The notes beneath the pieces were generated by a model that was not told the DNA's origin, did no database searches, and saw nothing but the letters and a program-made list of their open reading frames with translations. A program made the translations under genes and the position numbers. Shown here one piece after another: positions 34,078-45,529 of a DNA stretch of 64,000 nucleotides. Source of the stretch: Trichaptum fuscoviolaceum (Eukaryota; Basidiomycota; Agaricomycetes; Hymenochaetales; Trichaptaceae); contig CAJSYZ010000009.1 of the NCBI GenBank assembly GCA_910574455.1, positions 620,001 to 684,000 on the forward strand, given 5' to 3'. Within the stretch, counting starts at the first letter, position 1. Every line of letters starts with the position of its first letter.

Positions 34078-37070
34078 ATGTCTACAACGGGTACTCTTGA
34101 CCAGGAGCACCTGGGTTCAGAAGATGTAGAATTTCTTAAAACCCTTCGACGCACATTTGAGAGTATGTCGATGGGCAACCGTTCGCGGGTAGAAAGTGAG
34201 ACAATATACGCTTCCTCTCAGGAAAAGCCGATGACAATGTGTTTGTAAGGGACCGCACCGGAAGCGGACTCTGATATGGGCAGTACGAACGGTACGAATT
34301 GACTGCCTATACTCATTCCACAGTATGGATCCTTACTGTAAATTAATCGGAAGAGCCGCGAAGCAACCCGACTTGGAAAGCTACCTATGAAGCCTATAAA
34401 ATGTGAGTACATCTCAGTCAGTCATGATCCGGACTTCTTTCTAACCGATGTCCATTTCTTCGGATAAGAAAATCTGACGAACTAGTACAAGAGGTTCCTA
34501 CATCATTTACAAATTTCGCACAAATGCTCATTATTCGCCCTCGTTAGATCAACAATCTCCGAGGACTTTTTGAGAGAATTGGCGGAGATCAGACCGTAAG
34601 AATTATCGAGGAGTTGAAAGGATCCCTATTCCAGTTCAAAAATCTAGACGCAGCTCTTTTAGACGCAGTAAATTTCGGTTCGTGCAGCTCAAGCATACTC
34701 GGATTAGCTTCCAGTTCGCTAACATTATTGCGCTCTTAGGATCGAAAGCAACTGTAGCACAGGCGTTGCGTTGGCTAAGAAACTTCGAGGTTGAATGCAG
34801 AGATATAGAGAACGCTCTTTACTCACAAAAGCATGCTTTCAATTTTATATATTTACGACGACTGAAAGATGCATTTAAGGTGCATATATGTTTTTTAAGA
34901 ATTTGGGAAACCCGCTGACGACAACCTGTGCATTAGACAGCAGAACGCAAAATTGGTATCTACTGCTTCGAAGTGCTTCACTATGAGCGAGGAAATATCT
35001 CACTCACTATACGCATAGAATCTCTAGCGGGCACGGAGGCAAAGCTGGCGCTGATCTTCAATAACCTCGTTCCAAAACTTGCGAAACAAAACTTCCCAGA
35101 CCTCATCCATGAACTCAGAACATTCTCCTCAAAAAGTAATTTTATCAAGTGTACAAACGCATCTCAACTCATTCTTTATTTCTAGCTCTTCCCTCCTACG
35201 TTATCGAAGAAGAAGGACGCGCAACGACGCAATACCTGACTTTAACAACAATCGCAACCTTCTTCTCCAGTATCACTGCGACCACGCTTCAATTCTCATA
35301 TCAGCAGACGTCGAGCGGCCTAAGCAGTGCAGTGAATCTATTCTGGTTCATTTCGCTTGTCTTCAGCGTTTCTTCCGGCATCAACAGCTTGCTGAGCATG
35401 ATATGGAGGAAATCGATTGTGTATGTTCTCAGGGGTTCGATTTGAACTTTAATTGCTAATCACTATTTAAACATACTAGCTATACTAAATTCAAACCGCC
35501 GAGGTACATCAACTTCTGGTTGACCAAGGCGCCTATCGCCTTCCTAGCCATCGCCGCTTTCGCCTTCATAGTCGGTCTAAATCTGTTCCCTTACTCTTCC
35601 AGACAGGTGTGTCTCTCAGCTTTTAGTACGTAGCTTTGATTAACGAAGTGGCCATCCAGCATATCTACGTATCAATAGCCACAAACGTGTTCACAGTGCT
35701 CCACGTTGTTGGTCTACTTACAGTCACATCCTGGTACCTTGTGAAATTGGAATGGTCTACCTACTTCATTCAATCCGTACGAAGGCATTTTCTATGGTAA
35801 GTTTTGCTTCTCTCTGAGCCTTCGCACGACTCATCCTCACCTGTAGGGTCCTTCATCATGACGATAAGGTGCTCGATGTGAATGAATTGATCGGTATCAT
35901 GACTGGCTGGCCTGAGGATCCTAAGATCCACCCCCATCCCTTCGCAAAACTCCTCAGACACTGCGTGACCGTGCTCAGTTACTTTAAACGGACTTCAAAG
36001 GAAGCCATCACACCGATCAATCTCTGGGTCAAGCAACACATCCTACATCCCCTCTCGAAGCTCTTCAAAGGCGTTTACAAACTCACATTGAGTACTCTTA
36101 GACGTGTTAAGCTTGCTTATTGTTCATTGCTCCGACGCTTGAAGCACTTACACTTTAAGGACTCAAACATGATACTCCGGGATCCTGAGCTTGGGGCCAA
36201 TCATATTTCTGAGGGAACGGACAATGGGGTGCTTTCCGAAGGAGTGTCAGAAGTGGATAGAGCGGTGGAAAAGTATATTAGCTCATTGGATATGACATTC
36301 GCAGTACAGTACCACCAACCTTACTTCAGACGTATGATAAATGATTGGAAAAGCGGAGCGTATGTATGCTCAATTTCTACCTGGACCACCACCATTAATC
36401 AAACATGGCTGACATCGTCATTAGCCATCCCACAGACGTCAGGGCGAAAGGCGAAAAAAATGTGTTATGGGGCTATCCAGCGCTCTATCGACAGTTTGAG
36501 GAGGAAGTTCTGCCAGTCATGCGAGTCGTGGACGAATTGCGCTCTAGGCCCTCACAAGTCCAACAGCAGTCATCACTTCAAGAAGGCTCTGGACAACCGT
36601 CCGTCGCCACATTAACAACAATCTCTATTACCCGGCCGGAAGATGATGGAGGGCAGGCTGAACATGTTGGAGTGTCAACCACGGGATTGGCGTCGGATTC
36701 GACCGGCGGACATGTTACAGGCCTCGCCTCTTTGGACGGGAATGTGAACACCTTGGATCAAAATTCGGCGTCGATAAGCTCAACCATCGAGCCTACCAGC
36801 GTAGTCGGGCTCCAAGATATTGGCAAAGCTCCTTCCCTGCCTCCTATTGCAGAGGAAGCAGAAGCAGCACAAGCTTCTGACGATGATAATGTTAAGGTGT
36901 TGAGGAAAGCACAAGGCCCCGTAACCGAGAAAGCGAGAGAGGCAGGGGCATCTCAGGCACGGACACCGGGCGCTGAATCAAGCCCGATACCGCCTGAGAT
37001 AGAGAAGGAAGACTCGGATGCAGACTCAGACGGGGTCACAGAGTCAGATTCGTCGGTATGTCTTCTTTGA
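34078..37070 (+). CDS. Multi-exon four-TM membrane protein, family not named
   Basis: Well-supported exons: about 34549-34677, 34740-34879, 34937-35135, 35186-35420, 35480-35606, 35660-35796, 35847-36359, 36425-37070. Exons 5' of 34549, starting at the ATG at 34078, are uncertain, although that ATG is conserved in the partial copy at 2182. The protein has a helical N-terminal domain and four TM segments: QYLTLTTIATFFSSITATT, VNLFWFISLVFSVSSGINSL, APIAFLAIAAFAFIVGLNLF and IATNVFTVLHVVGLLTVTSW. A long cytoplasmic-type tail follows, ending in a Ser/Asp/Glu-rich low-complexity region (DSDGVTESDSS). It resembles agaricomycete hypothetical membrane proteins; no enzymatic motif seen. Function unknown. 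Confidence 0.6.
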
Positions 37071-38226
37071 CTCCCAATTGCGCCCGGACTGAAACTACAG
37101 CATCACAGCATCACGGGATGGCAGAATAATCCTATCAACTACTCTTCGGAATACATTTGGTTCTCCGTTTCAGACTTTCTTTACTCCCTTGTGAATATCC
37201 AAAAACACTTGCCTCTTGTTTCGCCTCTCGAATCCTGTGCCAAGTACTTCTTTTTTTTTAAACATCGACCACTTTTTTTCGTTCCCGTACCCGTTACTCG
37301 AAGACCATAATACGCCTTTGAAGGGACTCACTGGTCCAAAAGCGAGATACTGGAAGGGTCAAGTTGTGCGCGTACTGTATCGCTTAGGTGAGGCTTTTTG
37401 ACGGTGTCGTGGAATCCATAGATCCACGTCAAAATTTGAGGCCTCCGTGAGCACGCACCTTCAAGTAAGACACGGAGGCCTGCGGCGTCTCATACTATTG
37501 TAACTGGTATTGTGGTATAGGAAAGGGTAACTTGTATTTCTGCAGTAGAGACTTGATGATTGGCGAGAATGCGTGAAACTATCGCACACTCACTGTTTCA
37601 ATGCAAGCTCTTGTAGTATGTTGCAGTTACTGTGAAGAACAGATGTTGTTGTTGCCAGTGGCAGCATTCTTCATGTCACATTCTTAAACTCTACGTAAAT
37701 CAGATGTCCTTCCAGAATCAAAGCTACATCAATCACTATCATTTCAAAGAATCATTCTAGAGGACGCTCTACCCCAAGTGCAACTTCTGAGGAAGAAGAG
37801 AAATTCTGAGGCGGTGAATGAATGGGAGCAGGCCTAAATGATGGAATGAGCCTTTGTATCACCTGTGACAGAGAGCGTGGTTTCGACTGCGTTCGCGTCT
37901 GAGGTACGCGAGTCGCCGCAAGAAACGAAGAAAGCCATTAGGACAAGAATGAGACTACTCACGTAGACATCCTCAGCGTGAACTCCAGCTGTTGAGACAA
38001 CCCTGCAAGCTGCCCACCACTCACCTTTGTCAAGAACAATTGGGTTGCCTTTGAGACGAAGTCGGCGATTTGGCATCCATATGTTCAACGGCAGTGTATG
38101 CCGTACGGGAGATACTGTACAGTATAAGTATGAGTGTCGAGTTTGGGGCTTCAAATACGACTAAAATCCGACGCAGAGGAGAGAGTGGACAGTGAAAATG
38201 AACAGAAGGACCGTCAGAAAACGGTT
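37071..38226. other. Intergenic region, one weak minus-strand ORF
   Basis: A 106-codon minus-strand frame (37834-38154) contains RLRLKGNPIVLDKGEWWAAC, which looks protein-like but has no recognised family or clear exon structure. The rest is featureless. Confidence 0.35.
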
Positions 38227-40255
38227 GACACTGTCACGACGTGACATATCCCTCTTCCCTTTGGGGCGCATCCCGGGGATTTCCCTGAATCCCGGCGGGA
38301 TATCTTGCCCTCGGGAAATATCCCGGGGCATTCCCTTCGGGATTGACAGGACTTCGAAGAAGTACCACGACTCGTGACAAGCGGGAGCACGTGAACGTCA
38401 CACGTCAAGTCGCGTCGTGCCTCTTTATCATCGACCACAACAACAAGGACGACTTCGAGCCTCAAGACACGATGAAGACCACGATTTTTACAACACTTGT
38501 GTCGGACGAGACCTTATTTGTGCCACCCGCCTTAGTTCCTTAATACCTAGCGGACGCTACCCGCTCCATCAAAGCCATTCGGACGAGGCCTTATTCGTGC
38601 CACCCGACTTACTGCTCAAGGCCTTGCGGACGCTACCCGCTTTCAAAGCAGCGGACGCTACCCGCTTTCAAAGCAGCAGATGCTACCTGCTTTCAAAGCA
38701 GCAGATGCTACCTGCTATAACAAAGCTTACTCGGACGAGGCCTTATTCGTGCCACCCGACTTACTGCTCAAGGCCTTGCGGACGCTACCCGCTTTCAAAG
38801 CAGCGGACGCTACCCGCTTTCAAAGCAGCAGATGCTACCTGCTTTCAAAGCAGCAGATGCTACCTGCTATAACAAAGCTTACTCGGACGAGGCCTTATTC
38901 GTGCCACCCGAACTTGTTCATGCCTTACGGCCATACGAACATTCATGATTATGTTCATGCCTTTTGGCCTTACGAACATGCGCTCCATTTTGTTCATGCC
39001 TTTGTGCCTCACGAACACGCGCTACATTTGTTCATGCCTTTCAAGTTGGGCCTTACGAACATTACTGCTTGTTCATGCCTTTTGGGCCTTACGAACGCAT
39101 GCAACCCAGTCGGACGAGGCCGTATCCGTGCCACCCGAATCATTGTCTAACAGTGGTCACCAGCGGACGCTACCCGCTTGCAAAGCAGAGGATGCTACCC
39201 GCTATAAAAGCAGCAGATGCCACCTGCTATATCAAAGCCCCAGGGGTGTGGAACGGAAGTAAGGTAAGTTTTGCACTCCATTGTCTATTTACATGGGTGG
39301 CACTATCTAGCATGGAGACCTCGGTCGGCGTAGCCTTCCTTGTGGGTTTGCCGAGGCTTCTCCTCGTCAGAGGCTGCGCCTCCCTTCGGTTTTGGGCTTG
39401 ACTCGTCGGCCCCTCGGCAACCTAAGTCGCTCTAGAGCAAGGACCTTTTCAGCGAGCTCTAGGGCGGCTTCTCCCATAAGAACCTGCCAGCCCAATTTTT
39501 CACCTCAGCATCCTTTGAGGAAGCCTTTCTTTCTAGATAGTCAACAGCAGACGGGAGCGTGCGGGAGCGCAGGAACGAGTCTCTCCCTTTCGGGATTTAT
39601 CCCGGGTTCTTACCTTATGGACTTTCCCGAAGTCCCTTTCCCCTCATCCTCTTGTCTTTCCTCATGTTCCCCACCTGTTTCCCTCATTCCTCCTTCATTA
39701 CTCCGATTTACCAATGCCCCTACACATGTCCTGTCACTCCTTTGTTATTCCTTTCCAATTCCTGTCTTAGTCTTACATGTGTGAGGCCTCATTGCCTACC
39801 GCATTGCCCGCATCCCCGATTTTCCCACGCTTCCGGAATCCCGGTATCTCTGTCCTTTCTCTATATAAACCCATAGCATTTGTACATAGATACCTTGACT
39901 CGAATATCATAAGTCTTTGGGCCTAGCTAGTGGCCAGGCTTTCGAGATCCACCATGCCTGTGTCTTGTCTCCAAATCTAGCTTGCTTGTGTCTAGTGCTC
40001 TAGACTACCTTTTGTGTTTGACTCGGACGTCTCGAGCCTTGCGCGGGAGCACCCCGAAGTCCCCTCGTCGTCGGTCACCTTTGTCGGATGCCGGAAGCCC
40101 CGGATCCTGGTTATACTCGTCTCTCGTCTCTGTTCTCTTTGCTTTGCTCTTAGATTCGATCTCGCAGGACATCATGTCTTGATAGGCATGATCTCATTTG
40201 TTTACGATAGACAAGACACCACAAGGCATGCATCGGGTCCAAGCCTGACAGACAC
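38227..40255. mobile_element. Solo LTR (2,019 bp) with target-site duplication
   Basis: 38232-40250 begins TGTCACGACGTGACA and ends AAGCCTGACA, giving TGTCA...TGACA ends, flanked by the perfect 5-bp repeat GACAC (38227-38231, 40251-40255). A TATA-like CTATATAAAC lies at 39861. No internal retrotransposon domains and no second LTR are present, so it fits a solo LTR left by LTR-LTR recombination. Its strand is set by the TATA box (plus). Confidence 0.65.
38550..39240. repeat. Tandem repeats inside the solo LTR
   Basis: A 152-bp unit starts at 38580 and 38732 and begins again at 38884. Within it a 25-bp subunit (GCGGACGCTACCCGCTTTCA...) is repeated. From about 38908 to 39100 a different unit, GTTCATGCC followed by TTACGAAC, recurs about five times. 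The 25-bp motif returns at about 39160-39235. Confidence 0.85.
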
Positions 40256-41051
40256 GTTGGCGGGTGCTCAACACTTGAGATGATCCTCTGCCCCACGTCC
40301 CACATTGATCCTGAAGCTCCTCCATATTGTAAGACAGACAGAACAGAGCAACGAAGAATGCCGGGGATTGCAGCTCTATGCGTGAACAGTGAAAAAGCGA
40401 GCCTGCAGGGCGCGACGGGAGGTGTGGACTCGTCACTCGACAAGTGTGTACTCAAGTGTGACAGACTGTCCATGTTCTCCATCGCGTTTCTTCTGGGCTT
40501 GGTATATACAGCTGCACGTCCTCACCTTCTCAAACAGCCAGCTCGCCCTTCCTGATGAGAGGCCGGCCTATTACGGAGGAACCAGGATGACCTATGGCTG
40601 AAACGGGGACCGGGTAAGGATATCGGGACGACTTCATGTGCGGCGGAGACCAGCAGGCTGGGCGAGGTCAGGGCCTGCGCTCGTTGGTGGCATAGGCACG
40701 GTCTAAAGGCGGGCACGGGGCTTCACGCAGGCCCGTAACGTCTAGTGAGCTCACAAACGCGATGCGCATTGCTCACGCAGAATCAGAGCTGGGAACGCCC
40801 CGGAGCTGCCGCTGGAGGACCTGGCTGGGCATTGGGCAGAGCATTGGGCTTGATGACAACTTGGCTGACGAGGATGTCACGGTGTGTATGGAACCGAAGT
40901 TCACGCGCAAGAGTCCCCCCCAAACACGACTGGGACTCGGACCAGGCTACCATGATACTAGTAATGATTGTGATGGCGCGAACACTCTTCGGAAACAAAT
41001 ACGATAAAAAGCAATACCAAACGGTTGCAAGCGCACAATGCACCCCGGACC
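40256..41051. other. Intergenic region, nothing recognised
   Basis: Several overlapping ORFs in opposite frames without conservation. It ends at the left edge of segment A, where an unoccupied insertion site (CGGTG, 41052-41056) is seen. Confidence 0.4.
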
Positions 41052-42345
41052 CGGTGAGTCACTGCCAGAGTCCTCCAGTACTGAGTAGCCCGAGTCTCGA
41101 GAGGTTCGTCGGCGTTATGTGTGATGCACAATAGGTACCTCTGAGCTTGTCCTGAGCAGACCAGAAGGCACCTAGTGATAGGAATCTTGATTCTCCATGG
41201 TGTGTATACGCGATAGACGGTGGCCTTTACTAGTAATGCGTGAGAAACATATCGTGCCTCAGCCAAGGGCTTGATGAAACGACACTGATGGTAGAGAAAT
41301 CTGCAAAGGCGATGCTCGTATTGAAGTGGTATATGGCGACTCAACTTTCCCCGTGCGCCCATGTCCAAATCCACTGCCAGTGATCGCCAGGCTGAAACCA
41401 CACCCGCTTCCCTGCCTTCCCTCCCGAGTCCCAATCTCCCATTTACAAGAAGAATACTCCTCTGCTTTAAGATATGGCAAGATCTGAAGCGCGCACAGTT
41501 CTAGAGAACAACGTACGCGTCACAAACGTATTAGTCGGTGACAACATCGTATCCGCGACTACAAGGACTGGTGACACAGGCCGCGCACCAGTAGCAACAT
41601 CGCCACATTGCCAGTGCCCATCAACAGTCAACAACGTACGGCCCGCAGCACACCTACACCTAGTAGCCTAACGACGTCTGAGTCCGAGTCACCTCTCAAG
41701 TTGCTTGTTCTCCCACCCTGCCGGCTTGCAACTCAATGTTCAGGCGAGTTGTGCTGGTAAAGATGTTGGATGAAGACAGACGGCGCAGAGGTCTGGGGAT
41801 GAGGGGATGAGGGATGAGGACAGAGGACAGAGGCGGAGGAGAGGGTTGGGTCTCAAGGTGGTGCGACTCGGACAGCGTAAGAGAGTTCGTGCGCAAGGGT
41901 GATGTTGACGGCTGGCCAGGCTGATGCAAACAGCGAGCCTAGGAGAGACAGAGAGAACATGAGAACATGAATCGTGGTGATGGCCTGTCCGAGTCACGGA
42001 ACTTGAAGTATTCACGCCTTCTCGCGTCCAAGCCTGAGCTTCAAGTGGATGCCGGTCCAGCAAAGACTCTTTGGCATCGACTCCGTCCTTTTTTGCTTGC
42101 CTCATCCTACATCTAAATCACCCTCTGGCACTTGGGACTGTACGGATTGTCTATAAAATCAATGGATGGATTATGAAACGGCTTTGTGGGTGGTCTGTGA
42201 CCTGCCTGTCCGCGCAGCGACCGCGCTACTTGAAGGGACGCTCGAAGATTCAACAGCCTGAGCTACTCTATCGCGTGTCGAAAACCTGTAGCGGAGGAGT
42301 ACTTAAATGCAACGGCCATGGCTAAAGTTCTCCTCGTTGGGAATC
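41052..42345. repeat. Segment A, left copy (1,294 bp direct repeat)
   Basis: Near-identical to 61824 onward, with a few substitutions and indels (for example a 17-bp difference near 42223). It contains a degenerate relative of the minus-strand ORF at 23337-23915. The copy ends exactly at the 5' LTR. ORFs inside are identical in both copies and not otherwise supported. Confidence 0.9.
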
Positions 42346-43176
42346 TGTCGAGATCCCGGGCTCCTTTTCCTATTTCCCGCACTTTCCCGCCAAGGATCCT
42401 GACATGAGCAGGCAATCCCGCGGGGAGAATCCCGCCATTGGATTCCCGACGCGAAACCCCTTTCCCGACTCGCACGATCCCCCGCAAGATCCCCCGCTCA
42501 CGTGACCTATCCCGCACCACCGTCCCGACAACCATGCACGCATACACACACTCATTTACGACGACCCGCCAAGGCACACGTACATTCACTTACCAACATA
42601 CGCTCATTAATCCGCTAGTACCTCAAGGTGACGACCTGCAACCGCCTGGCATACCTAGTCTGGCTAGTCGCGGCCACAGACCGGACGCTGACGTCCACAG
42701 ACATGCCGTAGCCATCTGGAGAGACGGGATGGACATGCCTAGCAGTGCGGTCGTAGCATGTATCTTTTGTAGTAGATAGGTGCACATTGTGCAAGGACAC
42801 TTAGCGTAGATTAACTATACATTCTTTACGAAGTAGATAAATAGCTGTAGGCATCGTAAGGAGCACCCCACTTTTGACCTCTTGTGGAGTGCTTCCTTAG
42901 GTGCGATCTCTCTCTTTTCTCCTGTGTAGTTAGTTGCGCAATACTTACTTGTGGAGTGCTTCCTTAGGGATCCACTTACTTGACGTTCAAAGCAGTGAAG
43001 AGTCCTAGCTGGCCTTGAGAATCCCGCGACGCGCCTGGATAGAATCCCGCGCATTTCCCCCGCCTGAATTCCCACGCTCATTCCCGGTCGCGAATCCAGT
43101 TCCCGAAAGCTGGTTCCCGTCGCGAATTCCGGTTCCCCGAAACTGTTTCCCGCTACAATTCCCGACGGTCGTAACA
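42346..43176 (+). repeat. Gypsy 5' LTR
   Basis: 831 bp, TGTCGAG...GTAACA. A TATA-like ATAAATA lies at 42837-42843, followed by the inferred RNA start near 42870. A 22-bp direct repeat (CTTGTGGAGTGCTTCCTTAG) occurs at about 42881 and 42948. About eight differences from the 3' LTR were noted by eye, roughly 99% identity. Confidence 0.92.
42837..42880 (+). promoter_or_regulatory. LTR core promoter and self-primer sequence
   Basis: TATA-like ATAAATA (42837-42843) is 27-33 bp before ACTTTTGACCT (42870-42880), which is the exact reverse complement of the primer-binding site at 43179-43189. The spacing suggests that the 11 nt form the very 5' end of the transcript. Confidence 0.7.
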
Positions 43177-43178
43177 TT

Positions 43179-43189
43179 AGGTCAAAAGT
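43179..43189 (+). promoter_or_regulatory. Self-priming primer-binding site
   Basis: AGGTCAAAAGT begins 2 nt after the 5' LTR and pairs perfectly over 11 nt with 42870-42880. In fission yeast Tf1 the first 11 nt of the RNA anneal to the PBS and are cleaved to prime reverse transcription; length and placement here match that. Confidence 0.75.
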
Positions 43190-43265
43190 CCTGGCTCACC
43201 GCCGCTCGGACTCGACACCCCCACGCTCTTTACTTCTACCCCCGCACCCGTATCGCCGACCCGCG

Positions 43266-44474
43266 ATGTCCGCCCAATCTGAGTGGGGAGGACTCGCAGA
43301 CACCTTCACGTTCCCGTCCCCGAACTCCACAATGGGGGACGACAAACTCCAGCCCATCCTTGATCGCCTCGACACCCTCGAACAACGCTATGCCAAGCTA
43401 GTCAACGAACACAATCAGGTCCAGAACACAGTCGCCCAGCTCAAGCACGCCAACCGGGCGTTAGAAGTGCAAATTGCGAGTCAGCCCGCCTCCCCGTCTG
43501 GGGGTGGAGCAGGACTCAAGATGAAGCTTCCCGACACCTTCGAAGGTGAACGCGCCAAGCTGGAGAATTGGATTCACCAGATTAAGCTCTACCTGTTCGG
43601 GCAACATCCGGGGCTAGACAAAACCCGCAAGGTCGCATTCGCTCTGATGCTACTGCGGGGGCCTGCGCAAGACTGGGCACGACCCATTCTCGATCGACTC
43701 CAGGACATCCCGACACCGCCAGAAGCCGCCAGTCTGGAGGCCCTGTTTACCGCTCTTCGCGCCTCTTACGGGGAAATCGATGCAGACAAAGCAGCGGCTG
43801 ACAAACTGATGCGCCTACGCCAGACGGGAACGGTCGCAGAATTCACGTCACAATTCCGTGCCCTCCAAGCCCTCACCGGGTGGCCCAAGGACGCAACGAC
43901 GGATGTCATCTACCTCGACATGTTCCGAAAGGGAGTCAAAGACCAGGTTCGCCAGCACATTGCCAGCACAGAGGCGAAGGATATGAAATTCGATGCCTAC
44001 GTCAATTGGGTTTCCGAGACAGACGAGAAGCTAAGGCTCGCACACGCTTATGGACCCGTATCAAAGCCAGCGGCTACGCCCCGAAGCAATCCCGGCACCA
44101 CTAGTTCAGCTCCGCGTACGATCCCGACCGCGAGCGCAAGCTCGACTAAGGATCCCAACGCAATGGAGATTGACAGGGTGCGCCGGGAACGCAGGAGTAA
44201 GGGACTATGCTACTACTGCGGAGAGAAAGACCATTTGGTGAGCGATTGCCCAACGCGACCGCCATCCCGAAACCTAAAGGCTACGAAATCCATGTCCCCG
44301 TTGAACCCCTCGCCCCCCGCGCTCCAGTCGTTCGAAGACACGCTCAAACGTATGGCGGAGCAGTACGTCCAGAATGTGCAGCAGTCCGTGCTACAGAACG
44401 CATTCGCCGCCATGACGCCCGCCGCCAAAAACATTCACAATCCCGAAGCCCCGCCCCCAGCGGATTTTCAGTAG
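43266..44474 (+). CDS. Gypsy Gag
   Basis: 402 aa. A coiled-coil-like N-terminal segment (about residues 25-70) is followed by the retrotransposon Gag core (LPDTFEGERAKLENWIHQIK to about residue 220), a basic linker, and a single CCHC knuckle (CYYCGEKDHLVSDC, about residues 317-330). Gag packages the element RNA into virus-like particles. The frame is intact. Pol follows in the -1 frame, overlapping the end of gag. The codon pair AAA-AAC at 44427-44432 is a possible but imperfect slippery site. Confidence 0.9.
   Translation: MSAQSEWGGLADTFTFPSPNSTMGDDKLQPILDRLDTLEQRYAKLVNEHNQVQNTVAQLKHANRALEVQIASQPASPSGGGAGLKMKLPDTFEGERAKLENWIHQIKLYLFGQHPGLDKTRKVAFALMLLRGPAQDWARPILDRLQDIPTPPEAASLEALFTALRASYGEIDADKAAADKLMRLRQTGTVAEFTSQFRALQALTGWPKDATTDVIYLDMFRKGVKDQVRQHIASTEAKDMKFDAYVNWVSETDEKLRLAHAYGPVSKPAATPRSNPGTTSSAPRTIPTASASSTKDPNAMEIDRVRRERRSKGLCYYCGEKDHLVSDCPTRPPSRNLKATKSMSPLNPSPPALQSFEDTLKRMAEQYVQNVQQSVLQNAFAAMTPAAKNIHNPEAPPPADFQ
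44426..44432 (+). promoter_or_regulatory. Possible -1 frameshift site between gag and pol
   Basis: CAAAAAC read as C-AAA-AAC in the gag frame. Past it the -1 frame stays open into the protease. It departs from the X-XXY-YYZ consensus at the first position, so other recoding sites in the overlap remain possible. Confidence 0.35.
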
Positions 44475-45335
44475 GGTCGTATTGCTCAGTCGCGCCATAT
44501 ACGACCCAACCGCCCTTGTGGCCAAAGAACTCTCTTAATAATGGTCCCTTGTATTTAACCATCTCTACAATAGACCGTCGTCTTAGACGACATTTGAAGT
44601 TCCCGGTACAGGTTAGCGACGGAAAGACGGATGCCTTAGCCACAGTAATGTTAGACAGCGGTGCGTCGGGAACTTTCATAAATTCCCGCTACGTTTCCCG
44701 ACACGGACTCCAGACCCGGGATTTGGTAATCCCGATACTTTTGCGCAATGCGGACAATTCCCCGAACGCGATTGGACGCATCACCAAGGAAGTAGTTCTT
44801 AACGTCGAGATGAAAGGACACTTAGAACAGTTAACCATGGCCGTCGCGGACATTGGCGATGACGATATTATCATGGGGATCGATTGGTTGCGACACCATA
44901 ACCCAACCATCGACTGGACCAACGATGTGGTCGACCTCAACCGCTGCCCGCCCCAGTGTGACAACCAGAAACGCCTGGTCCCGCTTCCCCGCCTCACCAT
45001 AGCAGAAGAAGTCGAGACCCCCTGGGGGCCCGATAGGACCCAGGCCGAATGGGAAGCCGTCCCACCGGGATTTCGATACTCAGAAAAATTTTGGGACCAG
45101 TACCACGACACCGAGTCCTACTTCGTCACGACGGACGACCATTTCGCGTATAAGATTGCCGCCTCGTACACCCACTCCCAGGCCATAGCTGAGAAATCGG
45201 CAGTGAAGGAAGGCGAGAAAACCTTCGAGGAACTCGTTCCCCCCGAATTCCGTGAGTTTGCCGATGTTTTTTCGAAAGTTGAATCCGAAAGGCTTCCACT
45301 GCACAAGCCGTATGATCATGCCATAGACTTAGAAC
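44435..45335 (+). pseudogene. Gypsy pol fragment 1: protease and RT entry
   Basis: Open in the -1 frame relative to gag. It contains the aspartic protease motif VMLDSGASGTFIN and its partner segment DDDIIMGIDWL, then a linker to the conserved HKPYDHAIDLE just before reverse transcriptase. The frame is cut after AIDLE by the hAT-like element; the sequence resumes as EPGK at 50318. Residual ORF beyond 45335 is transposon sequence. Confidence 0.88.
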
Positions 45336-45355
45336 TAGGGCATGACACGGGTGCA

Positions 45356-45505
45356 CCTGCAGGTGTACCCGGATCCGTGAAGCGCAGGTACCTGCGCAAA
45401 AAAACTGATACCTGGATCCGACCCGGAACCGTGGGAAACGGGTCCGGGTCTACCTGGACCCGTTACCTGCAGGTATTGCAGGTACCTGATACGATCCGCA
45501 GGTAA
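45356..45505. repeat. hAT subterminal CAGGTACCTG repeats, left
   Basis: Multiple copies of CAGGTACCTG, ACCTGCAGGT and close variants in both orientations; the mirror array is at 50145-50290. Likely transposase-binding sites by analogy with hAT elements; inference. Confidence 0.65.
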
Positions 45506-45529
45506 TAACAGTAAGTAGTGTAGTAATAG

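Noticed and set aside
37834..38154. Minus-strand 106-codon ORF
   Set aside because: Protein-like composition but no family, splice support or conserved neighbour; mentioned only within the intergenic entry.
39392..39876. Overlapping 130- and 105-codon ORFs in the solo LTR
   Set aside because: C/T-rich compositional frames within the LTR, with no domain.
41052..42345. Segment A considered as part of a longer LTR
   Set aside because: The order is A-LTR-internal-LTR-A and not A-LTR at both ends, and clear TG...CA ends and the PPT place the LTR limits inside.
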